Positions 1 to 8,404 of a stretch of DNA of 52,668 nt are shown piece by piece (positions within the stretch are counted from its first letter, which is position 1; each line of letters starts with the position of its first letter). The position numbers and the translations under genes were made by a program. Source of the stretch: CAVZLD01 sp964522605 (GTDB lineage Bacteria; Planctomycetota; Planctomycetia; Pirellulales; Pirellulaceae); contig CAZFWV010000010.1 in the NCBI GenBank assembly GCA_964522605.1, positions 1-52,668 on the forward strand. Reading direction: 5' to 3'. The notes under the pieces are model-generated. The model was not told where the DNA came from, searched no databases, and saw only the letters and a program-made list of their open reading frames with translations.

Positions 1-104
1 GGAGGCTGGAGGCTGGAGGCTGGAGGCTGGAGACGGGAGACGGGAGACGGGAGACTCCAGCTCATACCTGCAGCCTCCAGCCTGCAGTCTCCAGCCTCCG
101 TTCT
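1..104. repeat. 7-bp minisatellite with inverted counterpart
   Basis: Four units of GGAGGCT (1-28) are followed by three of GGAGACG (29-49) and one GGAGACT (50-56). From 71 to 99 the complementary motif appears (CAGCCTCCAG, then CAGTCTCCAGCCTCC), so the two halves can fold into a long imperfect hairpin. It lies directly upstream of the first gene, and the window edge may cut the array. No coding function is seen. Confidence 0.85.
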
Positions 105-122
105 CCCCGGAGTTCTGAGTTC

Positions 123-1073
123 ATGATCGAACGCTATTACGCCGCGGCCTGCCAGATTGACCTGCCAAATCCCAAGACGCGCGACGAGATTCCCCCGCGC
201 GTCGATCGGATGCTGTCGATGGTCGATTTTGCGGTTGGCGGATATGAGCCGTTTTTTGATGTCCGACTGGTGGTATTCCCGGAGTTTGCGCACGCCGCTC
301 CCATCTATCCGGACGTCGGGAAGCTGATTGATCGTTTGGCCGTGCCGATCCCGAACGACTTTACGGAGCTGTACCAACGAAAATGCCGGCAGTTGAACGT
401 CTACATCCAGACGGGTACGTTTCTCGAAGTTGACTCGCGATACCCAGGGCATGTTTTCAACACAACCTGTTTGATCGGACCAGAAGGCATTCTGACAAAA
501 TATCGGAAAGTCCATCCGTGGATCCCCTGGGAACTGCATACGAGTCCGCATGATCTGCCCGATTATGGGGACCCTCTGTTTCCCGTTGCCGACACGGAAA
601 TCGGACGACTGGGCGCGGCGATCTGTTATGACTGGCTGTTCCCGGAAGCGATTCGACAATTGGCTCTCGCCGGGGCGGAAGTCCTGATTCGGGTCTCGGC
701 CTATATGGATCCTTGGGGTACGATGCCGCCGCTGGATTGGTGGACCGCGATCAACCGCGTTCGGGCGATTGAGAACATGGCATACGTAGTTGCTTGTAAC
801 CAGGCGTCGAGTTTGGCGAATTATCCACCGTTTAGTTGGCCCGGGGGAAGCCAATTCGTGGACTATGATGGACGAATGCTTTCCCAGGCCAATCCGGGGC
901 CCGGAGAACAGATCGTCGTCGGGCCGATTGATCTGGCTGCGCTCCGGCATGAACGGCAGCGAAGGCGGGGCCACCAACTGCTCGACCATCTGCGAACCGA
1001 GGCTTATTCTGCCTATCAGCAGCCCGTCTATCGTGCTCCGTCGTCACGTAAGAGTTCCGAATCGTCGCCCTGA
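123..1073 (+). CDS. Nitrilase-superfamily carbon-nitrogen hydrolase
   Basis: This 316-residue protein is a CN-hydrolase that would hydrolyse an amide or nitrile through a Glu-Lys-Cys triad. All three residues are visible: Glu54 in FPEF, Lys129 in YRKVHPW and Cys168 in AAICYDWLFPE. The length fits a single-domain amidase of the formamidase/aliphatic amidase or carbamoylputrescine amidase branches. There is no signal peptide, so it should be cytoplasmic. The C-terminal 40 residues are polar and probably disordered. A CGGAG motif sits 11 bases before the ATG. The next gene starts 1 bp after the stop, which implies cotranscription. The substrate cannot be read from the sequence. Confidence 0.9.
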   Translation: MIERYYAAACQIDLPNPKTRDEIPPRVDRMLSMVDFAVGGYEPFFDVRLVVFPEFAHAAPIYPDVGKLIDRLAVPIPNDFTELYQRKCRQLNVYIQTGTFLEVDSRYPGHVFNTTCLIGPEGILTKYRKVHPWIPWELHTSPHDLPDYGDPLFPVADTEIGRLGAAICYDWLFPEAIRQLALAGAEVLIRVSAYMDPWGTMPPLDWWTAINRVRAIENMAYVVACNQASSLANYPPFSWPGGSQFVDYDGRMLSQANPGPGEQIVVGPIDLAALRHERQRRRGHQLLDHLRTEAYSAYQQPVYRAPSSRKSSESSP

Positions 1074-1074
1074 C

Positions 1075-1833
1075 ATGTCTAATCGCCTCGTCACGATCGC
1101 TCGTTTTGCCCACGCCGCCGAGGCACATGCCGCCCGTAATCGACTGGAACGGGCGGGGGTTCTGGCGGTCGTCTCGGACGAGATGGTTGCGAATCTGTTG
1201 TCCTACATCGGTTCCGCCGTCGGTGGTGTGCGACTGCAGGTCGATGCGACCGATGCGCAGCGGGCAAGTGAAGTCTTGCTGGGAATCGCCGACCATGAAC
1301 TCCCTGAGGATCTGAAGGGTTATTGGCGCTGCCGCGAATGCCAACAGATTGTTGACCCCGGTTTCGACGTCTGCTGGTCGTGTTCGCAACCGCGCGAAGA
1401 GGTGGCGGATCCGACCTTTCGCCCCACGTTGGCGGTCTTGGCGGATGAGGTGGAGGAAGATTCTGAGGCACGACCGCCGTTCTTCGAACTGTTACAGCCC
1501 AGCCTGGAGTCGGCTGGCGTAGACGGTCGCAATCCCTACGCTCCCAGTGGGATCTCCCGATCAGCGCCGTCCTCCTCCGGATTGACGATCGTCCGGCGGC
1601 CTGATCGCGACGAATTAGTGATGCGGGCTTGGCGAGCATCGGTCCTCGGCCTTTTTCTGCTTCCTCCTCTGCTCCACTTGTATTCGATGTATCTCCTGCT
1701 TCGGGCCAGTCTGGGAGGGGGCGAGCTGAGTCTCCGCGCGAATCGACGGTTTTATTGGGCGCTGGCGATCAACGTCCTCGTGGGATTACTTGCTGGCCTG
1801 GTCTCGTGGACTCGCTGGCCGGGCTTCCCCTGA
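1075..1833 (+). CDS. DUF2007-like and zinc-ribbon membrane protein
   Basis: This 252-residue protein has three parts. Residues 1-75 resemble the DUF2007 'putative signal transducing' fold (VTIARFAHAAEAHAARNRLE, then GVRLQVDATDAQRASEVL). A zinc ribbon follows with CREC and CWSC pairs at about 86-105. The C-terminal 70 residues hold two hydrophobic helices (VLGLFLLPPLLHLYSMYLLL and WALAINVLVGLLAGLV). The ATG at 1075, 1 bp after the nitrilase stop, is preferred because everything upstream overlaps the previous gene. The zinc site and membrane anchor suggest a sensing or scaffold role, which is inference. Planctomycetes often carry such proteins with no assigned function. Confidence 0.8.
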   Translation: MSNRLVTIARFAHAAEAHAARNRLERAGVLAVVSDEMVANLLSYIGSAVGGVRLQVDATDAQRASEVLLGIADHELPEDLKGYWRCRECQQIVDPGFDVCWSCSQPREEVADPTFRPTLAVLADEVEEDSEARPPFFELLQPSLESAGVDGRNPYAPSGISRSAPSSSGLTIVRRPDRDELVMRAWRASVLGLFLLPPLLHLYSMYLLLRASLGGGELSLRANRRFYWALAINVLVGLLAGLVSWTRWPGFP

Positions 1834-1951
1834 AGACGCGGACGACGGCATCAATCGTCGTCGGCCATACGCCCTCATTTGCGGAGTCGCTTGGCTTTGG
1901 GCTAAGATGGCAAGGCGAATATCAACTAACCGCGATTGCTGAGAACTCTGC

Positions 1952-2644
1952 GTGATCTCCGTTTCCGACCTGTCGATCCAACTGGGCAATTTCTTGCTTG
2001 ATCGGGTCTCGCTGCAAGTTCCGAAGGGACACTACGCTGTCTTGATGGGCCGCACGGGAACGGGAAAAACTTCGATCCTGGAGGCCATCTGCGGCTTGAG
2101 GCCGATCCGTACGGGTCGTATTCAGTTGGCGGGACGGGATGTCACGGGGCTGAAGCCCGCGGCGCGGGGCGTTGGCTATGTCCCGCAGGATGGGGCCTTA
2201 TTTGCCACGATGTCGGTGGGGGAGCACTTGGCCTTTGCACTGCGGATTCGCCGCTGGTCCGCGACATCGATCAAGCATCGCGTTCGCGAACTGGCCGAGC
2301 TGCTGGAGATCGAACATCTTCTGGATCGGGCGCCGCGGGGGCTCAGTGGCGGGGAATTGCAGCGAGTCGCGTTGGGACGGGCGCTCGCCTTCCGACCTCA
2401 GATCCTGCTCTTGGACGAGCCCTTGAGTGCTCTGGATGAGGATACTCGTCAGCACCTCTATGCCGTACTCCGCCGAATTCATGTCTCTCAGGGCGTGACC
2501 GCATTGCACGTGACGCACAATCGGGCTGAGGCAGAGGAGTTGGCGGATGTCGTCCTGCGTCTCGAGCGAGGGCAGGTCGTCGCCCATGCCCCCGATTCCC
2601 CCGCGTCCGCGTGGCCCCTGGCTGAGATCGAGGCGGAGGATTAG
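1952..2644 (+). CDS. ABC transporter ATPase, ModC/WtpC-like
   Basis: This 230-residue nucleotide-binding subunit starts at GTG. It shows Walker A (GRTGTGKTS), Q-loop (YVPQDGALFATMSV), signature (LSGGELQR), Walker B (ILLLDEPLSALD) and H-loop (HVTHNRAEAEEL). The short form without a C-terminal TOBE/MOP domain and the VGYVPQDGALF region resemble molybdate, tungstate or sulfate importer ATPases. No permease or binding protein is adjacent. The neighbours downstream are a sulfur carrier and a MoeB/ThiF enzyme, which supports a molybdenum link by context only. A phosphate-like or other anion substrate is possible. Confidence 0.8.
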   Translation: MISVSDLSIQLGNFLLDRVSLQVPKGHYAVLMGRTGTGKTSILEAICGLRPIRTGRIQLAGRDVTGLKPAARGVGYVPQDGALFATMSVGEHLAFALRIRRWSATSIKHRVRELAELLEIEHLLDRAPRGLSGGELQRVALGRALAFRPQILLLDEPLSALDEDTRQHLYAVLRRIHVSQGVTALHVTHNRAEAEELADVVLRLERGQVVAHAPDSPASAWPLAEIEAED

Positions 2645-2646
2645 CC

Positions 2647-2928
2647 GTGATGCATGTCCACGTCCAATACACGACGCAGATCAAAGCCGCGCTTGGCATT
2701 GCCGAGGAAACGATTGAAGTGCCCGCCGCGTCGGGGATTGCCGAACTTCTGAGAATCCTGGGACAGCGGCACGCAGAACCGTTCCGCCAGTCGGTGGTGA
2801 TGGCCGACGGACAACTGCTGCCGTCCATTCTGTTGTGTGTTGACGATCGACAGGTCGACCCGGATGATCCGACTCCCTTATCCGATGGATCCACGATCAC
2901 GTTTCTCTCGGCCATCAGCGGTGGCTAG
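2647..2928 (+). CDS. MoaD/ThiS-family sulfur carrier-like protein
   Basis: A 93-residue beta-grasp protein ends in Gly-Gly (FLSAISGG), the tail that E1-like enzymes adenylate and that then carries a thiocarboxylate. ITFLSAISGG matches the MoaD/ThiS ending. The likely start is GTG 2647 or the adjacent ATG 2650, two bases after the ATPase stop, so the genes are probably coupled. A ThiF/MoeB-like gene follows, the usual activating partner. It is probably the small subunit of molybdopterin synthase or a related carrier, but the acceptor cannot be determined from sequence. Confidence 0.8.
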   Translation: MMHVHVQYTTQIKAALGIAEETIEVPAASGIAELLRILGQRHAEPFRQSVVMADGQLLPSILLCVDDRQVDPDDPTPLSDGSTITFLSAISGG

Positions 2929-3034
2929 CCATCGATCGAAGACGGCCGACAAGAAGCCCGGTCGGGCGGATGGAGTTGGGGTTTCAGGAACGTCAGCGCG
3001 GGGCAAGCCCCTGGTTAACAGGCGGGGAAAGGTC

Positions 3035-3802
3035 ATGGTTCGACCCGAACGATTGAGCGATGAGGAACGCGCCACCTACGAGTGGCAGATGTGGGTTCCC
3101 GATTTTGGTGAATCTGGACAAGAGAAGCTGAAGGGTGCGACCGTCTTGGTTTCGCGCGTCGGCGGTCTTGGGAGCGTCGTTGCGTTTGAGTTGGCTGCGG
3201 CGGGCGTCGGACGGCTGATCTTGGCTCATGCAGGAAATATTCGGCCAAGCGATTTGAATCGACAGTTGCTCATGACGTATGCGGGACTCGGACAGCCGCG
3301 TGTGGAAGTGGCTCGCCGTCGACTGCTCGAGTTGAATCCCCGACTAAACATCGAGACGATTGCTGAGAATCTTCATGACGGGAACGCCGACCAACTCGTC
3401 GCGCAGGCCGACGTTGTCGTGGACTGTGCCCCGCTGTTTGAAGAGCGGTTCGCGATGAACCGCGCGGCCGTCAATCGCGGAATTCCGTTGGTGGAATGCG
3501 CGATGTACGACATGGAAACCCACTTGTTTACCGTGATTCCCGGCCAGACCGCCTGTCTGCGCTGTCTGTATCCCCAACAACCCTCAGCCTGGAAACGTCA
3601 GTTTCCCGTCTTTGGTGCCGTTTCCGGTTCCGTTGCTTGTCTGGGTGCGGTCGAAGCGATCAAGCTGATTGCCGGTTTCGGTCAACCCCTATCGGGGCAG
3701 ATGCTCGTCGCCGATCTGCGAACGATGGAATTCCGAAAGATTCAGCTGCGCCGTCGACCCGACTGTCCCGTCTGCGGGGCCAAAGGCAGAAACGGTTCCT
3801 GA
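3035..3802 (+). CDS. ThiF/MoeB-family E1-like enzyme
   Basis: This 255-residue protein belongs to the family that adenylates the Gly-Gly tail of MoaD or ThiS. It begins with a YEWQMWVPDFGESGQEKL region, then the nucleotide-binding loop (SRVGGLGSVVAFELAAAGVG), DLNRQ, and VVVDC carrying the usual Asp. Two zinc-binding CxxC pairs are present (CLRC and CPVC near the C-terminus). The ATG at 3035 follows GGGGAAAGG; a longer reading would overlap the carrier gene. Two usual features differ. The acidic pair before the SNLNRQ-type motif reads HAGN, and the usual catalytic Lys after the motif appears to be Arg (GQPRVEVA). It is downstream of the Gly-Gly protein and probably its partner. Confidence 0.82.
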   Translation: MVRPERLSDEERATYEWQMWVPDFGESGQEKLKGATVLVSRVGGLGSVVAFELAAAGVGRLILAHAGNIRPSDLNRQLLMTYAGLGQPRVEVARRRLLELNPRLNIETIAENLHDGNADQLVAQADVVVDCAPLFEERFAMNRAAVNRGIPLVECAMYDMETHLFTVIPGQTACLRCLYPQQPSAWKRQFPVFGAVSGSVACLGAVEAIKLIAGFGQPLSGQMLVADLRTMEFRKIQLRRRPDCPVCGAKGRNGS

Positions 3803-3817
3803 ATCTTCACAAAACGA

Positions 3818-4483
3818 TCAGGATTTGCGTCCGTCCGCCAATTGAATCACGCGATTCGCCCGTTCGGCGGCTGCCTGCTCATGGGTGACCAACAGGACGG
3901 CTCCACCCTGGGCGGCGAACTCGGCGAGGTAATCGAGGACGACGGCCCCGTTCTGTGGATCGAGATTGCCGGTTGGTTCGTCGGCAAGCAGGATCGAAGG
4001 CGAATTCAACAAAGCGCGGGCAAGTGCGGTTCGCTGGCGTTCCCCCGTCGACAGTTGGCCCGGAAGATGCCGTCGACGGTTCCGGAGCCCCAACCGGTCA
4101 ATCAACTGCTCGGCCCGTTCCCGGACCGCCGGATCAACCTTCTGATTCAGCCCGAGCGTTGCGGCTAGAACGTTATCGATCACCGACAGGTACGGAACCA
4201 AATGAAACTGCTGGAAGACGAATCCGATGTGTTTTGCGCGAAACTGTGCCCGCTGATTGGGCAATAAGTGGTAGAGGTCGGTGTCGCGAACGGTGATCGT
4301 TCCTGAATCGGGCCGCAACAGGCCTCCCAAGGTGAGCAAGAGTGTCGTCTTGCCACATCCGCTCTTGCCGCACACTGCCAGGAAGTCGCCCGGTTCGAGC
4401 TGCAAAGATACGTCCTGCAACGCGACGACACGGCCGTCGGCATGCGGATAGGACTTGCAGACGTTGTCCAGCTGGGCGAGCAT
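3818..4483 (-). CDS. ABC exporter ATPase, LolD/MacB type
   Basis: This 221-residue ATPase has Walker A (GKSGCGKTT), a Q-loop (FVFQQFHLVPYLSVIDNVL), an LSTGERQR signature, Walker B (ILLADEPTGNLD) and an H-loop (LVTHEQ). FQQFHLVPYL and DEPTGNLD are typical of the LolD/MacB/FtsE group, which works with FtsX-fold permeases and does not import solutes. It is the last gene of a three-gene minus-strand operon, 11 bp after the permease. Its role is probably mechanotransmission or lipoprotein/lipid handling at the inner membrane. The signature has Thr-Gly where LSGGQ is usual, a mild divergence. Confidence 0.9.
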   Translation of the reverse strand: MLAQLDNVCKSYPHADGRVVALQDVSLQLEPGDFLAVCGKSGCGKTTLLLTLGGLLRPDSGTITVRDTDLYHLLPNQRAQFRAKHIGFVFQQFHLVPYLSVIDNVLAATLGLNQKVDPAVRERAEQLIDRLGLRNRRRHLPGQLSTGERQRTALARALLNSPSILLADEPTGNLDPQNGAVVLDYLAEFAAQGGAVLLVTHEQAAAERANRVIQLADGRKS

Positions 4484-4494
4484 CAGTCGCTTGA

Positions 4495-5724
4495 CTACTC
4501 CTGAGCAAGAATCAAAGCCGGATCCTGGCTGGCGGCGAAGACCGCGGCGATCCAGCTGGCCAGCGTAGTAAACGTGGGCGTTAATACCAAGACGGCGATC
4601 AGCAGATTCTTGTTGAACAGGAGCGGAAGCGTCAACCGAATGCCGTCCTCGGCCGCCTGTTGATCAATCCGCCACGCTGCGAGAAATCCGACCAAGTAGC
4701 CGAGGGCAGCACCGAGCAGGCCGATGATCAGGGCTTTCGTGAGAAACAGTCCCATGATTTTCGCGGTGGAAACCCCCAGGGCGCGCAGGACACCGATTTC
4801 GCCTCGTCGCTCGCGGACGTTCGCCAACGCCAGCAACCCCACCAAGATGCAACCGGCCAGCGTTAGCAGGACAAGATGTATCGTGGCGCGTCGCTGCATC
4901 CTCGCGAGTGTGCGTTGGCCCTCTGCCTTGACGTCCTCACGGGCCCGGGCCCGTGCGATCGCCTGCGTCGACAACTCGATGACTTGGACGTCCGTACCGA
5001 GCACTTGAGAAATCTCTTGCTCGATTTGCGCCAGCCGATCCACCGTTGCACAATTGCACTCCAACGCCTGGATCAAATTGATTCGATCGGGTAATCCGAG
5101 CAGATCTTGGGCCGCCGCCAGATCGACCCACACCGTGATGTCGTCTTTCGTGCCGCGTTGCTCGTGGATTTTCCCCACGCGAAAGTTCCGTGCCTTCAGC
5201 GAAACTTCTTCCCCCACAGCGAGGTTCAGTTGACGGGCCAGCTCACTTCCCAGATACAGTTCGCCATTGGGCACGGGTTCGGTGAGCGGCTTTGGATTCT
5301 GGACATGACTGAGCGGCACGACACCACTGACACCCATCAGAATGATCGGTCGCTGGTACTCGGGCCACTCCAGTTTACGAATCAGCGCCGGGCGCAGATG
5401 CCGCACACTCAGGATCTCGGGGCTGTTCGCGAGAACCTCGACATATTCGTACGGCATCGTCTTTTCGGCGAAGTCGTTCGCGTGAAAATCCGCGAGATTC
5501 TGGTCGCTCGGCAAAATGTTGATATTGAACCCCATCGCTTTGGTGATCTTTCGGATCTCGTCGTCCAGGGCGGCGACCTGCCGTTCGGTCCGAAAGCGCT
5601 GTGCACGAATCAAAGTCAGCGAAATCACCGCGAAGGCAACCGAAACCAGAATCGCGAGCGCCGCAATACTGAAGGTCAATTTGCGGTGGATGATTTCCAT
5701 CCCCATCAAACGCCAAATGCTCAT
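4495..5724 (-). CDS. FtsX-fold ABC permease
   Basis: A 409-residue membrane protein. One N-terminal helix (FSIAALAILVSVAFAVISLTL) is followed by a periplasmic MacB-PCD-like domain of about 230 residues and three C-terminal helices. The block ANVRERRGEIGVLRALGVS is the FtsX-domain hallmark. It starts 3 bp after the upstream secreted protein and precedes the LolD-like ATPase, so the three probably form one transmembrane machine. The cargo is unknown. Confidence 0.88.
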   Translation of the reverse strand: MSIWRLMGMEIIHRKLTFSIAALAILVSVAFAVISLTLIRAQRFRTERQVAALDDEIRKITKAMGFNINILPSDQNLADFHANDFAEKTMPYEYVEVLANSPEILSVRHLRPALIRKLEWPEYQRPIILMGVSGVVPLSHVQNPKPLTEPVPNGELYLGSELARQLNLAVGEEVSLKARNFRVGKIHEQRGTKDDITVWVDLAAAQDLLGLPDRINLIQALECNCATVDRLAQIEQEISQVLGTDVQVIELSTQAIARARAREDVKAEGQRTLARMQRRATIHLVLLTLAGCILVGLLALANVRERRGEIGVLRALGVSTAKIMGLFLTKALIIGLLGAALGYLVGFLAAWRIDQQAAEDGIRLTLPLLFNKNLLIAVLVLTPTFTTLASWIAAVFAASQDPALILAQE

Positions 5725-5727
5725 TGT

Positions 5728-7101
5728 TCAGCTCGCTGAAAGATTGCGTCGCATCAGCAAGGTGGCGCCGAATGCGATCGCGATGCCCACGCCTGCGATC
5801 CCCAACAACCAAAACAACAGGGAGGATTCAAACCGCGAGGTTGGTGCCGAGGGAGCCTGCTCGGCGGGTGCCGATGAAGTGGTTGAGGCGGTTTCAGTCG
5901 TTGGGACAGCCGGTTCTCGTTCCGGGGCCGCCGCAACGGAAACGTCCGCTTCGGTCTCCGCCGCGGCAGGAGCCGGCGGGCTCGCGTCCTCCGCTGCATC
6001 CAAAGCGCCAATTCCAGTCAACTCCGGCAGCACGATTTCTGGCATTGCCGTGCCAACGACCCGGTTTGCCCAATCGACCGCCATCAGCATGTCGACGCCT
6101 GGGTTTTCTTGCTTCACTTGGCACGAGCAGGCTCCGATGAGAAACCTGCAATTCTCTTCAATCATCTCCGGATTGATCCCGTTGCCGACCAACGCGAAAT
6201 ACGTTCTTCCGCGGCCATAGATCGGAATTGCGATCGGTTCGTTGAACTCCCGCAAGTCCGACTCGCTGCCGAGCAACATCGATAAGAAAGCGGCTTCTTG
6301 CGGATCATCGCGGCGGATCCGGAGGGCGGAAAACTCGACCTTCAGTTCAATCGCGACCTCGGGCCGGAAGAACTCATCCGTTTCGATCAATTCCCGGTCC
6401 GGCAATTCCAGTCGGCTTGGCAATCGCTCGAGTTCGCTCTGCAGCAACTGAAATGCCGCCTGATCGGCCCCTTCGTTGCCACTTTCAATCAGAACCCACA
6501 CAGCAGACTGACCGGCCAGCAGTCGTTCGGCGATGGTCTGTCGCAGGGGCGAGTCCACGAGGGCCGAAAGATTGTCGCCGGTGAGTGATCCCTGCCAAGC
6601 CACCGCAGGTCGGCCGATCATAGTAGGAAACAGGGCGACCATCTGGGGGGACGTCGCGTCCCGATCGGCGATCGCACCGAGCAGGAATTCCTTCAGGTAC
6701 GGAGGCCATTCCTGGCCCGCTTCGGCGGTGGATGAGTCCGGCTCACTCGGAGCTCCCGCGTTGGTCGCCCATCGCTGCGTGTCGACGGCGAAGGCCTGGA
6801 GGTTGGCGGGCTGTTTTGCGTCGGAAGCCGCATCCTTCAGTTGATCAACGTAGGCCGCTTGCTCGGCGGTCAGGTCGCCCTGATGGAGCACGAACACAGG
6901 GTAGGGATCGGGTGCCCAGTTTTCCAATGCGTAGCGGAAAACCGGGATGTTGCATGCTTGTACGCTGGATGCGAGGGAGATCCCCAGCGCAACCAAGGCG
7001 GCGGCGTATGTGAGAGACTGTCTTGTCACGGTGTGATTGGAACCTCTCTTTTGGGGGGCCATCCCTCGGGACGGCGAACGACTGCCTGGGTTTGACGACA
7101 T
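5728..7101 (-). CDS. Secreted, C-terminally anchored partner of ABC exporter
   Basis: This 457-residue protein has an N-terminal hydrophobic stretch (TYAAALVALGISLASSVQAC) that reads as a signal peptide. It then has a roughly 300-residue extracytoplasmic domain beginning CNIPVFRYALENWAPDPYPV, a Pro/Ala/Glu-rich linker, and a C-terminal helix (LLFWLLGIAGVGIAIAFGATLL) with a basic end. I know no assigned function. It is first in the operon with the FtsX permease and the LolD-type ATPase, so it probably supplies the periplasmic part of that machine. The start is uncertain: ATG 7101 is annotated, and ATG 7062 or an internal GTG closer to the signal peptide are alternatives. Confidence 0.75.
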   Translation of the reverse strand: MSSNPGSRSPSRGMAPQKRGSNHTVTRQSLTYAAALVALGISLASSVQACNIPVFRYALENWAPDPYPVFVLHQGDLTAEQAAYVDQLKDAASDAKQPANLQAFAVDTQRWATNAGAPSEPDSSTAEAGQEWPPYLKEFLLGAIADRDATSPQMVALFPTMIGRPAVAWQGSLTGDNLSALVDSPLRQTIAERLLAGQSAVWVLIESGNEGADQAAFQLLQSELERLPSRLELPDRELIETDEFFRPEVAIELKVEFSALRIRRDDPQEAAFLSMLLGSESDLREFNEPIAIPIYGRGRTYFALVGNGINPEMIEENCRFLIGACSCQVKQENPGVDMLMAVDWANRVVGTAMPEIVLPELTGIGALDAAEDASPPAPAAAETEADVSVAAAPEREPAVPTTETASTTSSAPAEQAPSAPTSRFESSLLFWLLGIAGVGIAIAFGATLLMRRNLSAS

Positions 7102-7211
7102 TATAGACGAATGCCGGAAATCGGAACGCCCCTGAAAACGGGCGGCTTGACGCCCTGCCTTTTCCTTTTCCGAGATTTCTGGAATTTCCGGGATCTGTGC
7201 GGACCGGTCGT

Positions 7212-8189
7212 TCAATCCCCCGCCGCGAGCGTCACGAGCGAGACGAACGCGTCCGGGGCGATCTGCTCGTCGAGAAAACGGACCGAGCCATCCGCCAGCA
7301 CGACGTTCACGCCGGCTCGGTGAAAACTATACGGTTGCGAGTTGTTGCTGCAGTTGATCACCTGTTGCTGCCTGCAGAAGTTGTTGACGGTCATCCAGAG
7401 ATTGGAGCTGGCCCAGCGAAATCGGGTGATGAGGCAGTCGGACGGACGACCGAACTCGTAGCAAATTGGTTTTCCTGCGTCTTCCACCAACAACAAGGTG
7501 TGCGATAACCCATCACGAACATCGGACGACCGAACCACTCGACGGTCGACCCGTCGACGGATGTAGTCGACCTCGTCGAGCTGCAAGAGATTGTCCCAGA
7601 TCGGCAGATGATTTCCCCACGCCGGGCCCCGGTGATGACTGCGATTGGTGAGCGTACCGTTTCGCACGAGCGATCCCAGGCCGCTTTCGTCGCTCGGGTC
7701 GACGCGAATCGCGGGGCAATAATCACTGGCGTGGAATCGCTGCCGTTCGTCCGGTGCGGATGGGCACAGAAGGATTCCACCCAGGTGCTGCCGAGTCCGA
7801 CGGACATTCGCCGGGTCGTTCCAGTCTCGACTTAGATCCAACTGTTGGCTGAGCGCCGAGTCTTCGCAGTAGGGCAACAGTCGGGCAAAAATCCCGTGGC
7901 GAGGAGGAATCGGTGCACCGGACGGCGACTCCCCATACCGGACCGTGGCAGCGGGAGGAAATCGATCGCGAACCGAGACATAGTGTTGCACGGCGACGGC
8001 CAGGTTCCGTAGATTCGACTGACATTGGGTCCGACGCGCTGCCTCACGTCCGCCGGCCAAGGCGGGTAGCAGCAGGGCCATTCCGATCGTGATCAGGACG
8101 ACGACGCAAAGAATTTCCAGCAGCGACCAACCTGGCTGTCGTCGGACCCGGCCGGACCGACGCCGGCGCTGTCGGGACGCGTCTTCCAT
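7212..8189 (-). CDS. DUF1559 pilin-like protein
   Basis: This 325-residue protein begins with a basic leader and a type IV pilin-like segment (GWSLLEILCVVVLITIGMALLLPAL) followed by AGGREAARRTQCQSNLRNLAVAVQHY. It ends with NVVLADGSVRFLDE. Both blocks are the marks of the DUF1559 family, which is massively expanded in planctomycetes. The Glu of the prepilin motif is present (LLEIL), so cleavage and N-methylation by a prepilin peptidase are plausible. Its role (surface filament, adhesion or secretion-linked) is unknown. A GGAG motif precedes the ATG by about 10 bases. Confidence 0.92.
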   Translation of the reverse strand: MEDASRQRRRRSGRVRRQPGWSLLEILCVVVLITIGMALLLPALAGGREAARRTQCQSNLRNLAVAVQHYVSVRDRFPPAATVRYGESPSGAPIPPRHGIFARLLPYCEDSALSQQLDLSRDWNDPANVRRTRQHLGGILLCPSAPDERQRFHASDYCPAIRVDPSDESGLGSLVRNGTLTNRSHHRGPAWGNHLPIWDNLLQLDEVDYIRRRVDRRVVRSSDVRDGLSHTLLLVEDAGKPICYEFGRPSDCLITRFRWASSNLWMTVNNFCRQQQVINCSNNSQPYSFHRAGVNVVLADGSVRFLDEQIAPDAFVSLVTLAAGD

Positions 8190-8240
8190 CGGTGCCCACT
8201 CCGGCTGGCTGCTCCGGATTTTCCGAAGTCCCTTTCGGAC

Positions 8241-8327
8241 GCAGTGCGGCAGGGCCGCAGCCTGCAGCCTGTAAGCGTCGCTTCCGTTGGTCGCTCGATT
8301 ACTTACCGAGAGAACAACATTTTCACC
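8241..8327. repeat. Dispersed intergenic repeat, copy A
   Basis: The copy begins GCAGTGCGGCAGGGCCGCA and ends with CCGTTGGTCGCTCGATT and GAGAGAACAACATTTTCACC. The same two blocks, in the same order and orientation, occur at 13489-13734 and 50455-50568. It fills the 215-bp gap between a DUF1559 gene and an oxidoreductase gene. No coding potential is seen. Confidence 0.85.
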
Positions 8328-8404
8328 ATCCGCATCGCAGAAGGCGTCCGTTGTGGCAGAGAATGCACCGTCTTGGCAATCAAACTCTCAAGGTCGCCGA
8401 CGAC

